A stretch of DNA of 64,000 nucleotides from Chamaecyparis obtusa (lineage: Eukaryota > Streptophyta > Pinopsida > Cupressales > Cupressaceae). The position numbers were made by a program, and so were the translations under genes. Shown in pieces: positions 11,272 through 25,996 of the stretch (position 1 is the first letter of the stretch; the number at the start of each line of letters is the position of its first letter). Location of the stretch: NCBI GenBank assembly GCA_027943335.1, contig BSBK01001120.1, forward strand, positions 273,501-337,500, in the 5' to 3' direction. The notes beneath the pieces are model-generated. The model searched no databases, was not told the DNA's origin, and was given only the letters and a program-made list of their open reading frames with translations.

Positions 11272-14200
11272 ATGTCAAACAATCCAAGTGAAGCACATAA
11301 TGGGGATACAATCAATAGATTGTTGTCTAACTTGAAAATAAAAGGTGATAGAAAATGTTCTTGTCCCTGCAATATTTGTAAGGGCTTAAACACTAGAAGA
11401 TTGCTAATCAAAATAGCTAAGAGACATTTTAGGGATAATGGTCACATTGAAGGGGGATTTGATTATCATCAATTGGTAATTTTTTCATTATATTTATTTA
11501 ACAAATAATATATAAATGAAATACAATTGATGATGAGATCACTATCATGGTTTATTTGTGTTCATATTTTTTATATAGGTTGACCTCCCCAAGAGAGTGT
11601 GTGATATGGACCATGGAGGTGGGAATATGGAGAATATGGCTTTGGAAGTGGAGGATCATGGAGGTGTGAATATTGAATTTGAAGATTATAATCCCATGGA
11701 AGATGACAATCATGCACTAGATAACACATTTGAAGATGATGGTACTAATACATTGATCCATGACACATTTGGTACTAGCACAATTGATGATGATGATCTA
11801 GATGATGATGTTGATGTCATCCATGATATACCTCTACTTGAGAAGGAAGCCACGATCCTTTACGAAGGCTCCCAAACAACTCTTCTCTATGTTGTACTAT
11901 TGTTGTTGAACTTGAAAGTTATGAATGGTTTATCCAACATAACAATGTCATGTATGCTAAGGTATGTCATATATGTCATTATAGTAATTAAAGGGTGAAA
12001 CATGTACCATAACTATTGTTTATATTAACAACTTATATTTTTTTCTATAGATTGATAGTTGAGTTTTTGTTACCACCATCAAATATTCTCCCTCGCTCAT
12101 ACTGAGAATTATGTGCCACTATGAAAGATATTGGAATAGAGTATCAAGTAATAGATGTATGTCCCAATGATCATATTATTTATCATAAAGAACATGAATT
12201 TGCAATAGAATGCCCTAAATGTCATACAAGTAGATATTGAACAGATCAAATAACAAAGAAGGTGCCTCACAAGTTTCTTCGTTACATCCCCATTATACCA
12301 CATTTGCAAAGATTTTTTAGGTGTAGTAGCTTGGCACAATTTATGGATTACCAAGCACACAATAGGAATTGAGATGAAATTATTCAAATTTCTATGGATG
12401 GTTCTGCATTTAAGGATATAGAGGAAAAGTGGCCACACTTTATCGAAGAACCTCCAAATCTCAAGCTTTCATTGGCAGCGGATGGTGTCAATCTATTTGG
12501 AGAGCTAATATTTGTTTACTCTGTTTGGCCTATTTTTCTCATCAACAATAATATTCCTCCATGGATTTCAATAAAGAGGGAGCACATTATGTTGGCAATG
12601 ATTGTTCTAGGTATTTGATCATTTAATAGTTATCTGTATGTAATTATAAATCTTACAGTAAAATGGTCACAATAATTATGTAATGTTGTTGTTCATTTAA
12701 CTAGGTAAATACCAAGTTAAAGATATGAATATATATTGAGCCTCTTATCGATGAGTTGTTGGAGTTATGGAATGGTGTCACTATGTATGACATCTCTAGA
12801 CCAATAGGACACAGACAATTTTAATTCCATGTAATGCTTGTATGGACAATACATGATGCCCTAGGGCTAACACATTTTTCTGGTATGTTATGGTGAATTA
12901 AAGTTGCACATGATAATTCTAAATATAAAAATTAACATATTTAATCCAATTGTATCATTATCTTGTAGGTCTTCAAACAAAGGGAAAATTTGCATGTTCA
13001 ATTTGTGGTCCAAAGATAAAATTTCATCATTCAAAAAGTTTAGGAAAGTAGGTATTTGATGAGTATAGGAACTTCCTCCATAGAAAACATAAGTATCGAA
13101 CTACCAAAAAACATCTTTTCAATGGGAAAGAAGAGACTATATCTAAGCCACAAAGAATGACAACTCACCTATGGAAGTTGAAATATAATAGAATTAATCA
13201 TCAAAGTACTACCATTCTACCTAATGGTTTATGTTTGGAATTTGTATATTTATATTGTGTTTTGTTTGTTGATTATGTGATTGATGATCATGAATGTCAT
13301 CAATGAAATACTACTGAGCACCTTCCAAAGGGACTAAAAAGTTATCCCAGACAATTTAGTAGGTTTCCCTACTACAAGTAGCTGCAAATTGTGCATTTGT
13401 TTGATACTATGCATATTGGAAAGAATGTAATAGAGACATAGTGGAAGATATTGGATGGAAGGCGTGACAAAGAAAAAATTGTCAAAATTTGTAGCAACAT
13501 TCATGAATCCAATCATGCAATAAAAAATTTCATTGAATCAAATAGAAATAGAGAATAGATTAATATCAGTGTCCTTCCTTGGTTATTAACAGAGCAGCAA
13601 AGTGATGCCATAAAAGAAGTCATACGAAAAATTTGATTTCCCATAGGATTTGTTACGAACATAAGCAATACTATATCAAAGAAAAGTGAATTTGGGCTAG
13701 GGTTGAAAATGCATGATTGGCATATGTTTGAATCAAGGTAAGTCATGTTATTTTTTATTTACAATATATTTGTAAACTGCATGTACTTCTCATTGTATTA
13801 TGTGAGAAAAGAATAGTTCATGATTATTTTTATAATTGTTGCAGTACGTGCTACCCCTATCTCTCCTAGAGAACTTCGACAATAACATCAAACAAGTCAT
13901 ATATGATCTTGAAAAATACATGAGGTAAGCAATGATATATGTTCAATTTATTGTATATATTTATTTTATTCACAATTTATTTTTCTTGTTATGTAATATA
14001 TTGTAAAGTCTCCTGTTTATATATTTTTGTGTCTTGAATGTCTTGTAGGTGGTTGAAGTCATCTAAAGAAATCCATAAAGTAGATATAAAATATTGGAAG
14101 AGAAGAATTCCTCATCTAATGTGTGAAATGCAAAAGTGTCTACCTTCAACCTTTTTCAATGCACAAGAACACTACCTCATACACCAAGTTGAGGAGAATA

Positions 14201-15432
14201 AATTGTGCTGACCCGTATACACTCGGTCAATGTGAATGGTTGAGAGGCACTTGAAATTTTTTAAGGCTTTGGTTCGAAAAAGAGCACATCCTAAGGGTTC
14301 TATGGTGGAGGGATATATGGTATACCAAACTATAGTGTACTTTATTGAATATCCTCCTAAGCTTGCAGCAAAGATCCATATAGATCTCATTTGGGATCTC
14401 GACACCATTAGAAAATTTAGAAAGGTAGAATGAGGAAAGATAGAATGAGGAAAGTGAGAGGTAATAAATTATAAGATGTTATTGTAGCTGTTAATTAATT
14501 CTTAATCTTAAAAATTAATCAGCTGTAAGTCATCTATTTATTTTTTGTACAACTACTCGAGAGTGGGATGCAATACATTTGTATATTACAAACAATCAAG
14601 ATTGGATGACGGTATGGATTGAACGATGTCATCATTTAGGTCACATATTAACATGGGAAGTTGTATCTTCATTGGGTAATGAAGCTCATCATAACATTGA
14701 TCTAAATGTTACACAAAGGGAAATAGATTTAGCATATGGTTTAAGAGATTTTCGAGTACGTATAAATTTGTTAATCACTCGTACGTTTATGAACTCCCGA
14801 TGCAATAATTTATACATGTTTGACATATTTTTGCAGGTCAAACACCACAAGGCTATGTTTTGCAATGGTCATAAATTTCACATCAAAAAGTTGGATGACA
14901 CAAAGAAAACTTGTGATTCTGGGATAAGTGTAGTCTTTCAGGTGACTAATATTTCATCTAGAAATGACTTACATCTTCGAGAGTCTGAAAATTGATACTA
15001 TGGCATTTTGGATGATATACTTGAGTGTGACTTAATTAATTCTATCATATTAGTTATTTTCTTTGTCAGATGGTACAGGCTACGACTTAATCAAAATGAT
15101 CCCGATAGAACTGTTATTAAACATGACAATGGATTTCCAATGATTAATATAATGTGGTTTGAGCTAGCTAGGGATGAGCCCTATGTTTTTCCAAGCCAAT
15201 GTGAGCAGGTATTTTACTCAGAGGTTCCACATAAATCGGGTTGATTGTTTTTTGTTAAACATGATCCAAGAGGAAGGCCAATGAGGTATAATGCGATGCA
15301 AGAAGAAGATTGCGAACAACTAGAATATGATGTAGATGATGATCACGGACGACAATTAGTCAATGATGTTCCTAATGAAACTTTTCTTGAAGAAGAAGAA
15401 CATGATGATGATGATGATGATGATGATGCTAC

Positions 15433-15470
<38 letters not shown>

Positions 15471-15574
15471 CTGATGATGATGATGACAAAGATGATGACA
15501 ATGATGTTGGTGGTGATGATGTTGATGAAGATGATGATCATGGTGATGAGTTGGATGAAGAAGAAGATGAATGA
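11272..15574 (+). pseudogene. TNP2-type CACTA transposase gene (TnpD-like), spliced, with stops
   Basis: This would be the catalytic transposase of the element. Exon A (11272-11475) has the transposase-associated zinc domain (CSCPCNICKGLNTRRL). Exon B (11579-11961) is acidic and ends in LYEGSQTTLLYVVLLLLNLK. Exon C (12051-12610) holds the TNP2 core (CPNDHIIYHKEHEFAIECPKC, MDGSAFKDIEEKWPHF, LSLAADGVNLFGE, VYSVWPIFLINNNIPPWI). Exons near 12706-12880 and 12969-13738 continue it, with a C-S-I-C-G-P motif and HLFDTMHIGKNV. DUF4218 follows (14050-14432; MVERHLKFFKALVRKRAHPK) and then DUF4216 (to about 15244; EPYVFPSQCEQVFYSEVP). The protein ends in an Asp-rich tail. Exon borders have GT and AG. About ten in-frame stops, nearly all TGA or TAG at former Trp, Gln or Arg positions, show it is inactive. 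Exon limits after 12.6 kb are approximate. Confidence 0.88.
15399..15573 (+). repeat. GAT trinucleotide repeat coding an Asp-rich tail
   Basis: Runs of GAT, broken by GCT, AAA and GGT codons, encode more than 40 Asp residues plus Glu at the end of the transposase frame. The final codons are a run of Glu and Asp followed by TGA. The antisense open frames here (Ile-rich and His-rich) are artefacts of the repeat. Confidence 0.9.
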
Positions 15575-15745
15575 CATGAATGAAATGTATGGGTATGTGC
15601 AAGAAGATGAGGGGCCAAAAAGTGGCGATGTGAAAAATATTCACTTTTCACTCATCCAAAAGCGCATGAAAGAGCTTGTTGACTTTTTAGTAGGTCTGGG
15701 TGTCAGTACACCTGGGCAAGCCTGCCACCAAAGCACATTCTTAAT

Positions 15746-15895
15746 CGGGTACCCGAAAATATCAGGTTATCAGGTACTCGATAACTGTGGCATATATCTT
15801 GCACCTGCGAGCCCTATTCTTCATTTCCTAGCGCAATTTTATCATTTTCTAGCTGCAGTTTTCTGATACCCGATATATTTTGGGATACCTGATAT
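15746..15895. promoter_or_regulatory. Paired palindromic GGGTACCCGA-type sites upstream of the second gene
   Basis: Two clusters. CGGGTACCCGAAAATATCAG and then CAGGTACTCGATA lie at 15746-15783. GATACCCGATAT and then GGGATACCTGATAT lie at 15863-15895. They are 170-320 bp upstream of the ATG at 16063. Related pairs lie upstream of the DDE-like gene (24569) and the SET-like gene (50888, 51987). CACTA elements are known to use short repeated sites bound by their own TnpA-class protein, so these may be binding sites, but that is inference. Confidence 0.5.
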
Positions 15896-16062
15896 TTGGA
15901 ACGTCAAATTCGACATCAAGCATATTTGGTAAGTAGTTAATTGTATATTTTTATTAATTTATTTCATTTTCATTGTAAATGTAGTGTTTTTTTTAAATAA
16001 GGTTTTGAATTTATATTTGTAATAATATTTGAAACTTAGATTTGTTTTTTATTTAATCAGGC

Positions 16063-18316
<2,254 letters not shown>

Positions 18317-19138
18317 GGATGTAGTTTTAGTTTTGTGGTCATTTAGAGATGACACTTGGCACATTTTGAGATGGCATATATGCCACATTGTACACCTTAA
18401 AACATTGATTTTGTAGACATTTTGAAATGGCATGTGCCATATTTGTATATGGACATATTTTTGATACATTTGATACATATATAGAACATATTCATTTATA
18501 TGTTATATTTGTGTCATCTTTTGTATATACATATTTATTATTCATGTTTGTGGAATTGAATGGTGAAGTTATATCTTGACTATGATTATCATTATGATTT
18601 AAATTATATCTTGTTGAAGTTACATTTGTTTTTCTTTACTCTGGAATACCCTGTTCATGGAGCTTATTATGTTTAAGGTTTAACTTCTTGTTTGTGAACA
18701 GATTTGTCTTCGAAAGAAATGCTTACAAAATGACCTTTAAAGCCCAAACAAAAAGACTCAACCAACACCAACAGTTGGGTCACTTCGCTATTGAGAAGCG
18801 TAACTGCCCTTTGAATTATCCAAGTACAACTCCCCGTGTAGGATTTACAATGAATCAACTAAACTATAAATAATAATGCTTTTAACCTGAAAGCAATAAA
18901 GGCTTACAAACATCTATTCATAAACATGAGATAGACGCGAAGGGACTAATTTACTGAATAGTGCCATCTGGATCTTATTGAAACACAAGTGTTAATGCGT
19001 CTGTGTTTTGATTGGACGCTTGGTGCTATAACTAGAGCGTGTCATTTCTGGCTCTCCACAAACATACCACTTCATGCAAGTGACACCAATAAATATTTTG
19101 TCGAAGCCATCATACATATGTATTTTGGGATTCAATTG
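18317..19138. other. Non-coding stretch between the second gene and the SMU1 fragment
   Basis: AT-rich DNA downstream of the TAG at 18316. A 61-codon plus-strand frame at 18688-18873 and its antisense partner match nothing I know. A 3' UTR or terminator of the preceding gene would lie at the start of this stretch. Confidence 0.5.
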
Positions 19139-19322
19139 CGAGCATGACCTCCTCAATTTTCCCACCCTATGAACCTGAAGCCAACATCTCTGAATCATGA
19201 CTGATGTCAACACAAAGAACTGCATTATCATGCATCATGAAGGCATCATCAACTTGGTATTGAAAATTGCTCTTGAGTTTCCCACTGATATAGTCCCAGT
19301 CCTTTATGAATCCAACAACTGA
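19139..19322 (-). pseudogene. SMU1: Captured exon fragment of SMU1 (WD40 splicing factor)
   Basis: The minus strand reads VVGFIKDWDYISGKLKSN, then FQYQVDDAFMMHDNAVLCVD, then ISHDSEMLASGS. This is the first WD40 blade region of plant SMU1, a splicing-associated protein (family consensus around V-D-G-F-I-E-V-W-D-Y and M-M-H-D). A polypyrimidine-AG acceptor (CTTTTCAG) sits just upstream of the first codon at about 19322. After ASGS comes TAG, then GGKIE, and the similarity ends. The piece carries no start codon and is one exon or slightly more, which fits capture of genomic DNA rather than of an mRNA. The sequence immediately upstream in its own sense is the 358-bp repeat. Confidence 0.8.
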
Positions 19323-19324
19323 AA

Positions 19325-21115
19325 AGATCACTGCCCAATCATGCTTAGTGCACCTTGGGGTCACTTGGGTCGAGCATGGTCGCGAGTGTTTTCATGACTC
19401 TGTGGGTAGAATGGGGTTGTCACTGGCATTTACCCAGCCAACCGAAGCTGATGGAGCAGATGGTTCGATGCCAGGTCAGATGGTTTGAAAGATACACTGC
19501 TGAGCCACTTTCAACTGACCCTCACTGCAAGTTTTGGCATCGACTGAGATCGCCTTTCCAAATGCAAACGAAGTCGAATCACCCAAAACTGAGAGAGGTT
19601 ACTGTAGACCTCAAAAACTTAATCCCGTAGCACCTAACAGTTTGTTAATAGCTCTCATGAGGTCTGAGATATGAGCCCCAGAAGATCACTGCCCAATCAT
19701 GCTTAGTGCACCTTGGGGTCACTTGGGTCGAGCATGGTCGTGAGCATTTTCATGACTTTGTGGGTAGAATGGGGTTGTCACTGGCATTTACCCGGCCAAC
19801 CGGAGCCAATAGAGTAGATGGTTCGATGCCAGGTTGGATGGTTTGAAAGATACACTGCTGAGCCACTTTCAACTGACCCTCACTGCAAGTTTTGGCATCG
19901 ACTGAGATCACCTTGCGAAATACAAATGAAGTCGAATCACCCAAAACCAAGAGAGTTTATTGTATACCTCAAAAACATGATCCTATAACACCTAACAACT
20001 TGTCAATAGCTCTCATGAGGTCTAAGATATGAGCCCCAGAAGATCACTGCCCAATCATGCTTAGTGCACCTTGGGGTCACTTGGGTCGGGCGTGGTCGCA
20101 AGCATTTTCATGACTCTGTGGGTAGAATGGGATTGTCACTGGCATTTACGTGGCCAACTAGAGCTGATGGAGCAGATGGTTTGATGCCAGGTTGGACGGT
20201 TTGAAAGATACGCTGCTGAGCCACTTTCAATTGACCCTCACTACAAGTTTTGGCATCGACTAAGATCGCCTTGCCAAATGCAAACGAAGTCGAATCACCC
20301 AAAACTGAGAGAGGTTACTGTAGACCTCAAAAACACAATCCCATAGCACCTAATAGTTTGTCAATAGCTCTCATGAGGTCTGAGATATGAGCCCCAGAAG
20401 ATCACTGCCCAATCATGCTTAGTGCACCTTGGGGTCACTTGGGTTGAGCGTGGTCGCGAGCATTTTCGTGACTCTGTCGGTAGAATGGGGTTGTCACTAG
20501 TGTTTACCTAGCCAACTGGAGCCAATGGAGCAGATGGTTCGATGCCAGGTCGGACGGTTTGAAAGATACGCTTCTGAGCCACTTTCAATTGACCCTCACT
20601 GCAAGTTTTGGCATCGACTGAGATCACCTTGCCAAATGTAAACAAAGTCGAATCGCCCAAAACCGAGAGAGGTCATTGTAGACCTCAAAAACATGATCCT
20701 GTAGCACCTAATCATTTGTCAATAGCTCTCACGAGGTCTAAGATACGAGCCCCAGAAGATTGCTGCCCAATCATACTTAGTGCACCTTGGGGTCACTTGG
20801 GTCGAGCATGGTCCCGAGCATTTTTGTGACTCTGTGGGTAGAATGGGGTTGTCACTAGCATTTACCCAGCCAACCAGAGTCGATGGAGCAGACGGTTCAA
20901 TGCCCAGTCAGATGGTTTGAAAGATACGCTGTTGAGCCACTTTCAACTAACCCTCACTGCAAGTTTTGGCATCGACTGAGATCACCTTGCCAAATACAAA
21001 CGAAGTCGAATTGCCCAAAACTGAGAGAGGTTATTTTAGATCTTGAAAACATGATCCTGTAGCACCTGACAGTTTGTCAATACCTCTCACAAGGCCTGAG
21101 ATACAAGCCGCTTTC
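19325..21115. repeat. 358-bp tandem repeat, five copies
   Basis: The phrase AGATCACTGCCCAATCATGC recurs at 19325, 19683, 20041, 20399 and, with substitutions, 20757: a spacing of exactly 358 bp each time. Copies differ by scattered, mostly transition changes. Minus-strand frames of 64-66 codons recur in several copies (for example at 19950-19750 and 20302-20108: GDSTSF.F.K.I.VDAKTCSE) but match no family I know. The last copy ends near 21115. The first copy touches the SMU1 fragment. Confidence 0.95.
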
Positions 21116-21613
21116 AACTGACTGTTAGTGGTATGTTTGAAATTTGAACTGTGAAATTAATCATGATTAAACTTGTTAAATTTGATAAAAAATAATATCC
21201 TTAAAGCATTACAAACAACAATCAAACATGTAAGAATTCAAACCATGCAAATGACATAAGTATATGACATGTAAGATCTCTTCTTGGCACTATTGGCCAC
21301 CCATACATGATTTTGGTCATAAGTCCTTATGAAGAGTTTTAGGACATTTAACTTTTAAATCAAATTGATTGTTACAAATTGCCATTATAGGCTTCAAAAG
21401 ATCTCAGTTAACCATTAAGGATCCTTTTTGCTTTTTATCTCTAATTGGATCCATGGTGACCATAGGCATCTTCATAGGTGCTCCTACACAAGTTACATTC
21501 CACATACAAAACTAGGTTTATTGACTCAAAATACAATCTAAGAAAGGTCAAATTAATGTATTGAAATTAAGCTTAACAAACTTAGAAAATAATGCACTAA
21601 GTTAACTTATTAC
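21116..21613. other. AT-rich spacer, no gene seen
   Basis: About 500 bp between the 358-bp repeat and the C-terminal end of the minus-strand DDE-like gene. It would hold that gene's 3' UTR. I see no repeat or motif in it. Confidence 0.5.
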
Positions 21614-24421
21614 CTATTCAAGTGTTCCTGAAGGGTCATCTCTTTGCTTCAAGGTCTCCAATAGTGCTTCATGATCAATAGTAGTAATAGTCCAAAGTTC
21701 TTTTGTCTTTGGTCTTCCTTGATGCTTTGACAACTTGACATTTGTTGCTATAACAAGGTGTGAATACATAAGAATAGTTTTGTGCTTCTCATAGTCTTCA
21801 AATGCGGGAACTCCATTCTTTCTAATCATGTATGTTCACAACCATGTTCCCGCAACAACAATTGAACTAGTAGGATATGTGAACCCATCACCATCTGTCA
21901 TCGGTTGTACAAGCTTTTGTTTACCTTGTACACAACATGCTAACCAATAATCTGACCTCTCATCATTCCCCTATGGTGCAACCAATGCAAAAACATCTCC
22001 TAGCTTCAAAAGATCTGAAAGATGGTCATAGTCAACTGAAGTGTCCATGTCATCATTTCTTATAGAGAGTGTCAAAGATAAAGGAGTCAGATACTGTGGA
22101 ACCCATGTATCCACCCACTCACTTGACTTGCAATGATCCCAATCATACTGAAAACACATGGGGCAAAAACAAGCCAACCCTCGTGTCCAAATGGTCCATG
22201 TACTACTATTGGAGCTTCAGAATGAATGCATTTTTGAAGAGTCTTTCACTGTTTGACAATCCAATCTATCTCCTATAGTTCCATCCTCAACCAACCAAAA
22301 GAATCTACACACTGTAGAATCAAGAGTCCCCCCCTGTGACAATGCTAAAGTACACCAATTAACAATAGAATGAGCATCAAGAAGTATAGCACCTAAAATC
22401 CTCAATTGCTCCTTAACTAGAGCTCTCTTGACACATGCACCTACTCCGTCATGCTCCCCTTTCCCATGCCCTGACTCAAAAAAACTCCAAATATGAGGTA
22501 CACCTCTCTCCACATGCATTCTACACAACCAATAAAACATTTTGGCATTCTTAAATTGACCAGTGCAATTATCCGACCAAATGAGATGCCTATCCATAGC
22601 AATACCATTTTCCTGCAAGAAGTCAAAATAGTTTTGGAAACAATGTTGAACAAACTCATGAGAGTAAGACCTGTCATCGCTCATATAAAAATGGTACTCT
22701 CTGATTATCTTTTGCTCATCTTTTGTGCTATCAGGGGAATGTCTATATGTGATGTGTACAAAAATAGCAACCTGAATTGAATTGTAATATTGAGCTTGAG
22801 TCTCATTTTGGGGCTGCAATGTATAGTTCTCTGCAAAGTCTACAACGGATATAATAGTTCCAATGGGGAAAGTGTCCTTACATGTCCTGAATTGTTGATC
22901 CAACCATTGAGACCTGTGACTATGCCTTGCATACTTGTAAAAAAGATTTTTCTTGAAATTTGAGATAAAATCAGCAACATTGTATTCTTTTGCAACTAAC
23001 TCACATCTAGAGCCTTCACCTCCACTCTTCAATGTATATTTCACTGTTTCATATACCTTTTTTTGGACGAGTGTCTTTCCAAAATTGTGTTCCAAACCCT
23101 CATGAAAACATGTTCTAAACTTGGACAAGCCACCACATTCTGAGCACTTGGCATTTAAGCAATTTTTTTTATAAAATAAACAACCATCATCTCTATGACA
23201 TAAAAATTGATCTAGCAAGTCTCTTGATGATTTGGGAAGACCACTTGCACCACAATCCTCTAGCATATTATTAGTATGCAATTTAGAATGAATGGACCGT
23301 AATAATTCATGATGCATTGAAAACTCAACATGATATTCGCAACAACATGTATTTCGAATCTTAGGGGGTACACAATAAAATGGCTTCACGGATTCAAAAG
23401 ACCTTTGTGATATTTTCAATGTTGGATGTGTCTCACAAAAATTTTTATACAATATTGTTTGACTTACCTCCACATAATGTTTAGGATGTGAAGTGCGGTC
23501 TCGATTGCCAACTCTCAACTTCAAGACATCCTTCACATTTGGTGACACTCTTGAGTTAGCATCCCAAAATTGTTGAATTTCATCCTTGATAACGTCTATT
23601 AGATTCTTATCGAAATGTGGAAGTCTCCCACCATAAGCCCATGTATCAATTTGAAGTGGATCATCAAGTCTTTCTCTTCTTGTAAGTGCTCTACCCAAAG
23701 TTTTACAGTCTATATTGAAGTCAACACAAGTTTGTCTCATCAAACGAGCCTTTCTCAATTGATGACTTACTAAGGAGGTTGTAATAACCCTCCGAGCAAC
23801 TCTCTTGTCTTTTCCTCTGCTAGTCTTCCCAATGTTATTGAGAGCATTGAAAATATTTTTCACAACAATGGCATTTCTTTCCATTTTTTTGTTCACACGA
23901 ATCTTCAATTTCACAAGCACAGGTCTCATCTTTTGCATCTTTAACAACTGCACAAAAATTTGACATTTCTCAACCAATGTCTTGTTTTGAAAAAATTGAT
24001 CATAAAGTCTTGAAGCCCACAACCTAATGGTTCTATGTGACCTCTTTCCTTCCCAATTATTCATAATGTTCTCCTCAATTTCAATTAACCATTTAGATGT
24101 TTTTGAAAGCCCCGAATTTGAAGATTGATTATCTTTATTACAAGGGACTTCATTTCGCATATAATTTGGAGATGTATAACATTCATGTCATTCTTGTGCA
24201 ACATTTTTGTTCCCAAAGTCTACATTTTCAATCTCCATTTGTGCATTTTCAAATTGAACATCCTCTTCACTTACAACTACATTTACGAGGTCACCTTGAT
24301 TAATGGTTAACATACCTTCTCTCCTTCGGTGATTTTCCTTATCTTTTTCCCTATATGCCTAAATTTTGTCATCTGTCAACTCCCTCTTACGTTTAGCCTT
24401 TCGACGACTGGTGCTTCCCAT
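21614..24421 (-). pseudogene. DDE-like transposase gene, one 936-codon frame with five in-frame stops
   Basis: From the ATG at 24421 (MGSTSRRKAKRKRELTDDKI, a basic nuclear-type start) to the TAG at 21614 everything is in a single frame, interrupted only by TAG (near 24362), TGA (near 24180), TGA (22217), TAG (near 21970) and TGA (near 21830). The central 647 codons (24160-22220) are open. They hold Cys-rich motifs (CCCEYHVEFSMHH, CSECGG) and three acidic blocks: DFAENY (residue about 440 of the 647), IWSDNCTGQFKNAKMFYWL (about 528) and ESGHGKGEHDGVGACVKRAL (about 565). The spacing suggests an RNase H-fold D-D-E/D nuclease. I recall similar uncharacterised proteins in plants but cannot name the family. 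It runs opposite to the other genes of the CACTA element. A decayed paralogue lies at 62560-64000. Confidence 0.7.
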
Positions 24422-24828
24422 GGTGAAACCACAAGTCGACAAAAATAAAACAATGGGCCCCAAATCACATTTTTTGTTTTGCAACACGTGAAAAAAGTAT
24501 AAAATCTCATGATTGTCTACTCTATGGGGATAGGGAATATTTTCATCAAATATTGCTTGGCAAAAATAGGGTACCCAAAAATATCAGGTACCCGATATTC
24601 CCCGACTGATGAAAAAATGGCGGGAGCAAATGAAAACAATTGAACTTTTACATATATTTATGTATATAATATATATATATAAGAGGCATATGATATATAT
24701 AATGTATATTATATATGTACTAATGTGGTCGGCTAAATCTTTGTATTAAATGTGCCTTTTACAGGTGTCGTAAACCCTAGCTATGCAAAAATGGATGCTT
24801 TGAAGAATAGTTCACTGGAGGTTGAGAG
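24422..24828. promoter_or_regulatory. Upstream region of the DDE-like gene with paired GGTACCC sites
   Basis: GGGTACCCAAAAATATCAGG followed at once by TACCCGATATT (24569-24600) lies about 150-180 bp upstream of the ATG at 24421. It has the same half-sites and AAAATATCAGG spacer as the cluster at 15746. A TA-rich tract with TATATAA-like words follows (24650-24715) and the satellite begins near 24829. Confidence 0.5.
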
Positions 24829-25996
24829 AGACTCCCTAGAGGTCCTAATGTGTGATAAGGGGTCATGGGGACTCTCTAGGGGTCACGATGTGTCAAAATA
24901 GGTCACAATGACTCCCTAGGGGTCCTAGTATGCTTTATCACATGTTAAGATAGCTAGGGAGTCCCCGTGACCCCTTTTGACACATTGGAACGCTCAAGTG
25001 TGTCATAAGGGGTCCTTTTGACTCCCTAGGGTTCCTAACGCGTGATAAAGCATACTAGGACCCCTAGGGAGTCATTGTGACCCCTTAAGACACACTTGAG
25101 CATTCTAATGTGTCAAAAGGGGTCACGATGACTCCCTAGGGGTCCTAGTATGCCTTATCACACATTAGGACCTCTAGGGAGTCCATCTGACCCCTTTTGA
25201 CACATTGAAATGCTCAAGTGTGTCTTAAAGGGTCCTACGACCCCTTATGACACACTAGAGCATTCCAATGTATCAAAAGAGGTCACGATGATTCCCTAAG
25301 GGTCCTAGTACACTTTATCATGCGTTAGGACCCCTTAAGGCACACTTGAGCATTCCAATGTGTCAAAATGGGTCACGGGGACTCCCTAAGTGTCCTAATG
25401 CGTGATAAAGCATACTAGGACCCCTAAGGAGTCCCCGTGACCCCTTTTCACACATTGGAATGCTCAAGTGTGTCTTAAGGGGTCCTATGACCCCTTAAGG
25501 CACACTTGAGCATTCTAATGTGTCAAAAGGGGTCACAAGGACTCCCTAGCTGTCCTAGGACCCCTAGGGAATCATTGTGACCCCTTTTGACACATTGGAA
25601 TGCTCTAGTGTGTCATAAGGGATCCTATGACCCCTTAAGACACACTAGAGCATTCCAATGTGTCAAAAGGGGTCATGGGAACTCCCTAGGTGTCCTAACA
25701 TGTGATAAAGTGTACTAGGACCCTTAGGGAATCATCGTGACCCCTTTTGACACATTGGAATGCTCTAGTGTGTCATAAGGGGTCGTAGGACCCCTTAAGA
25801 CACACTTGAGCATTCCAATGTGTCAAAAGGGGTCACAATGACTCCCTAGGGGTCCTAGTACACCTTATCATGTGTTAGGAACCCTAGGGAGTCAAAAGGA
25901 CCCCTTAAGACACACTTGAGCATTTCAATGTGTCAAAAGGGGTCAGGGGGACCCCCTAGGGGTCCTAGTACACGTTAGGACCCCTAGGGAGTCCTA
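24829..25996. repeat. 160-bp palindromic satellite, left block (about 7 units)
   Basis: Tandem units of about 160 bp, each mainly an inverted repeat. Each arm is about 62 bp, running from CCTAGGGAGTCCCCGTGACC through TTGGAATGCTCAAGTGTG to TTAAGGGGTC. A 4-bp centre (CTAC) follows, then the reverse complement of the arm, then a spacer of about 32 bp containing GATAAAGCATACTAGGAC. Units here are more diverged and rearranged than in the blocks further right. No coding potential is seen. Confidence 0.92.

Noticed and set aside
15356..15644. Ile-rich and His-rich minus-strand frames and a Met-rich plus-strand frame
   Set aside because: They are alternative readings of the GAT repeat that encodes the Asp-rich transposase tail.
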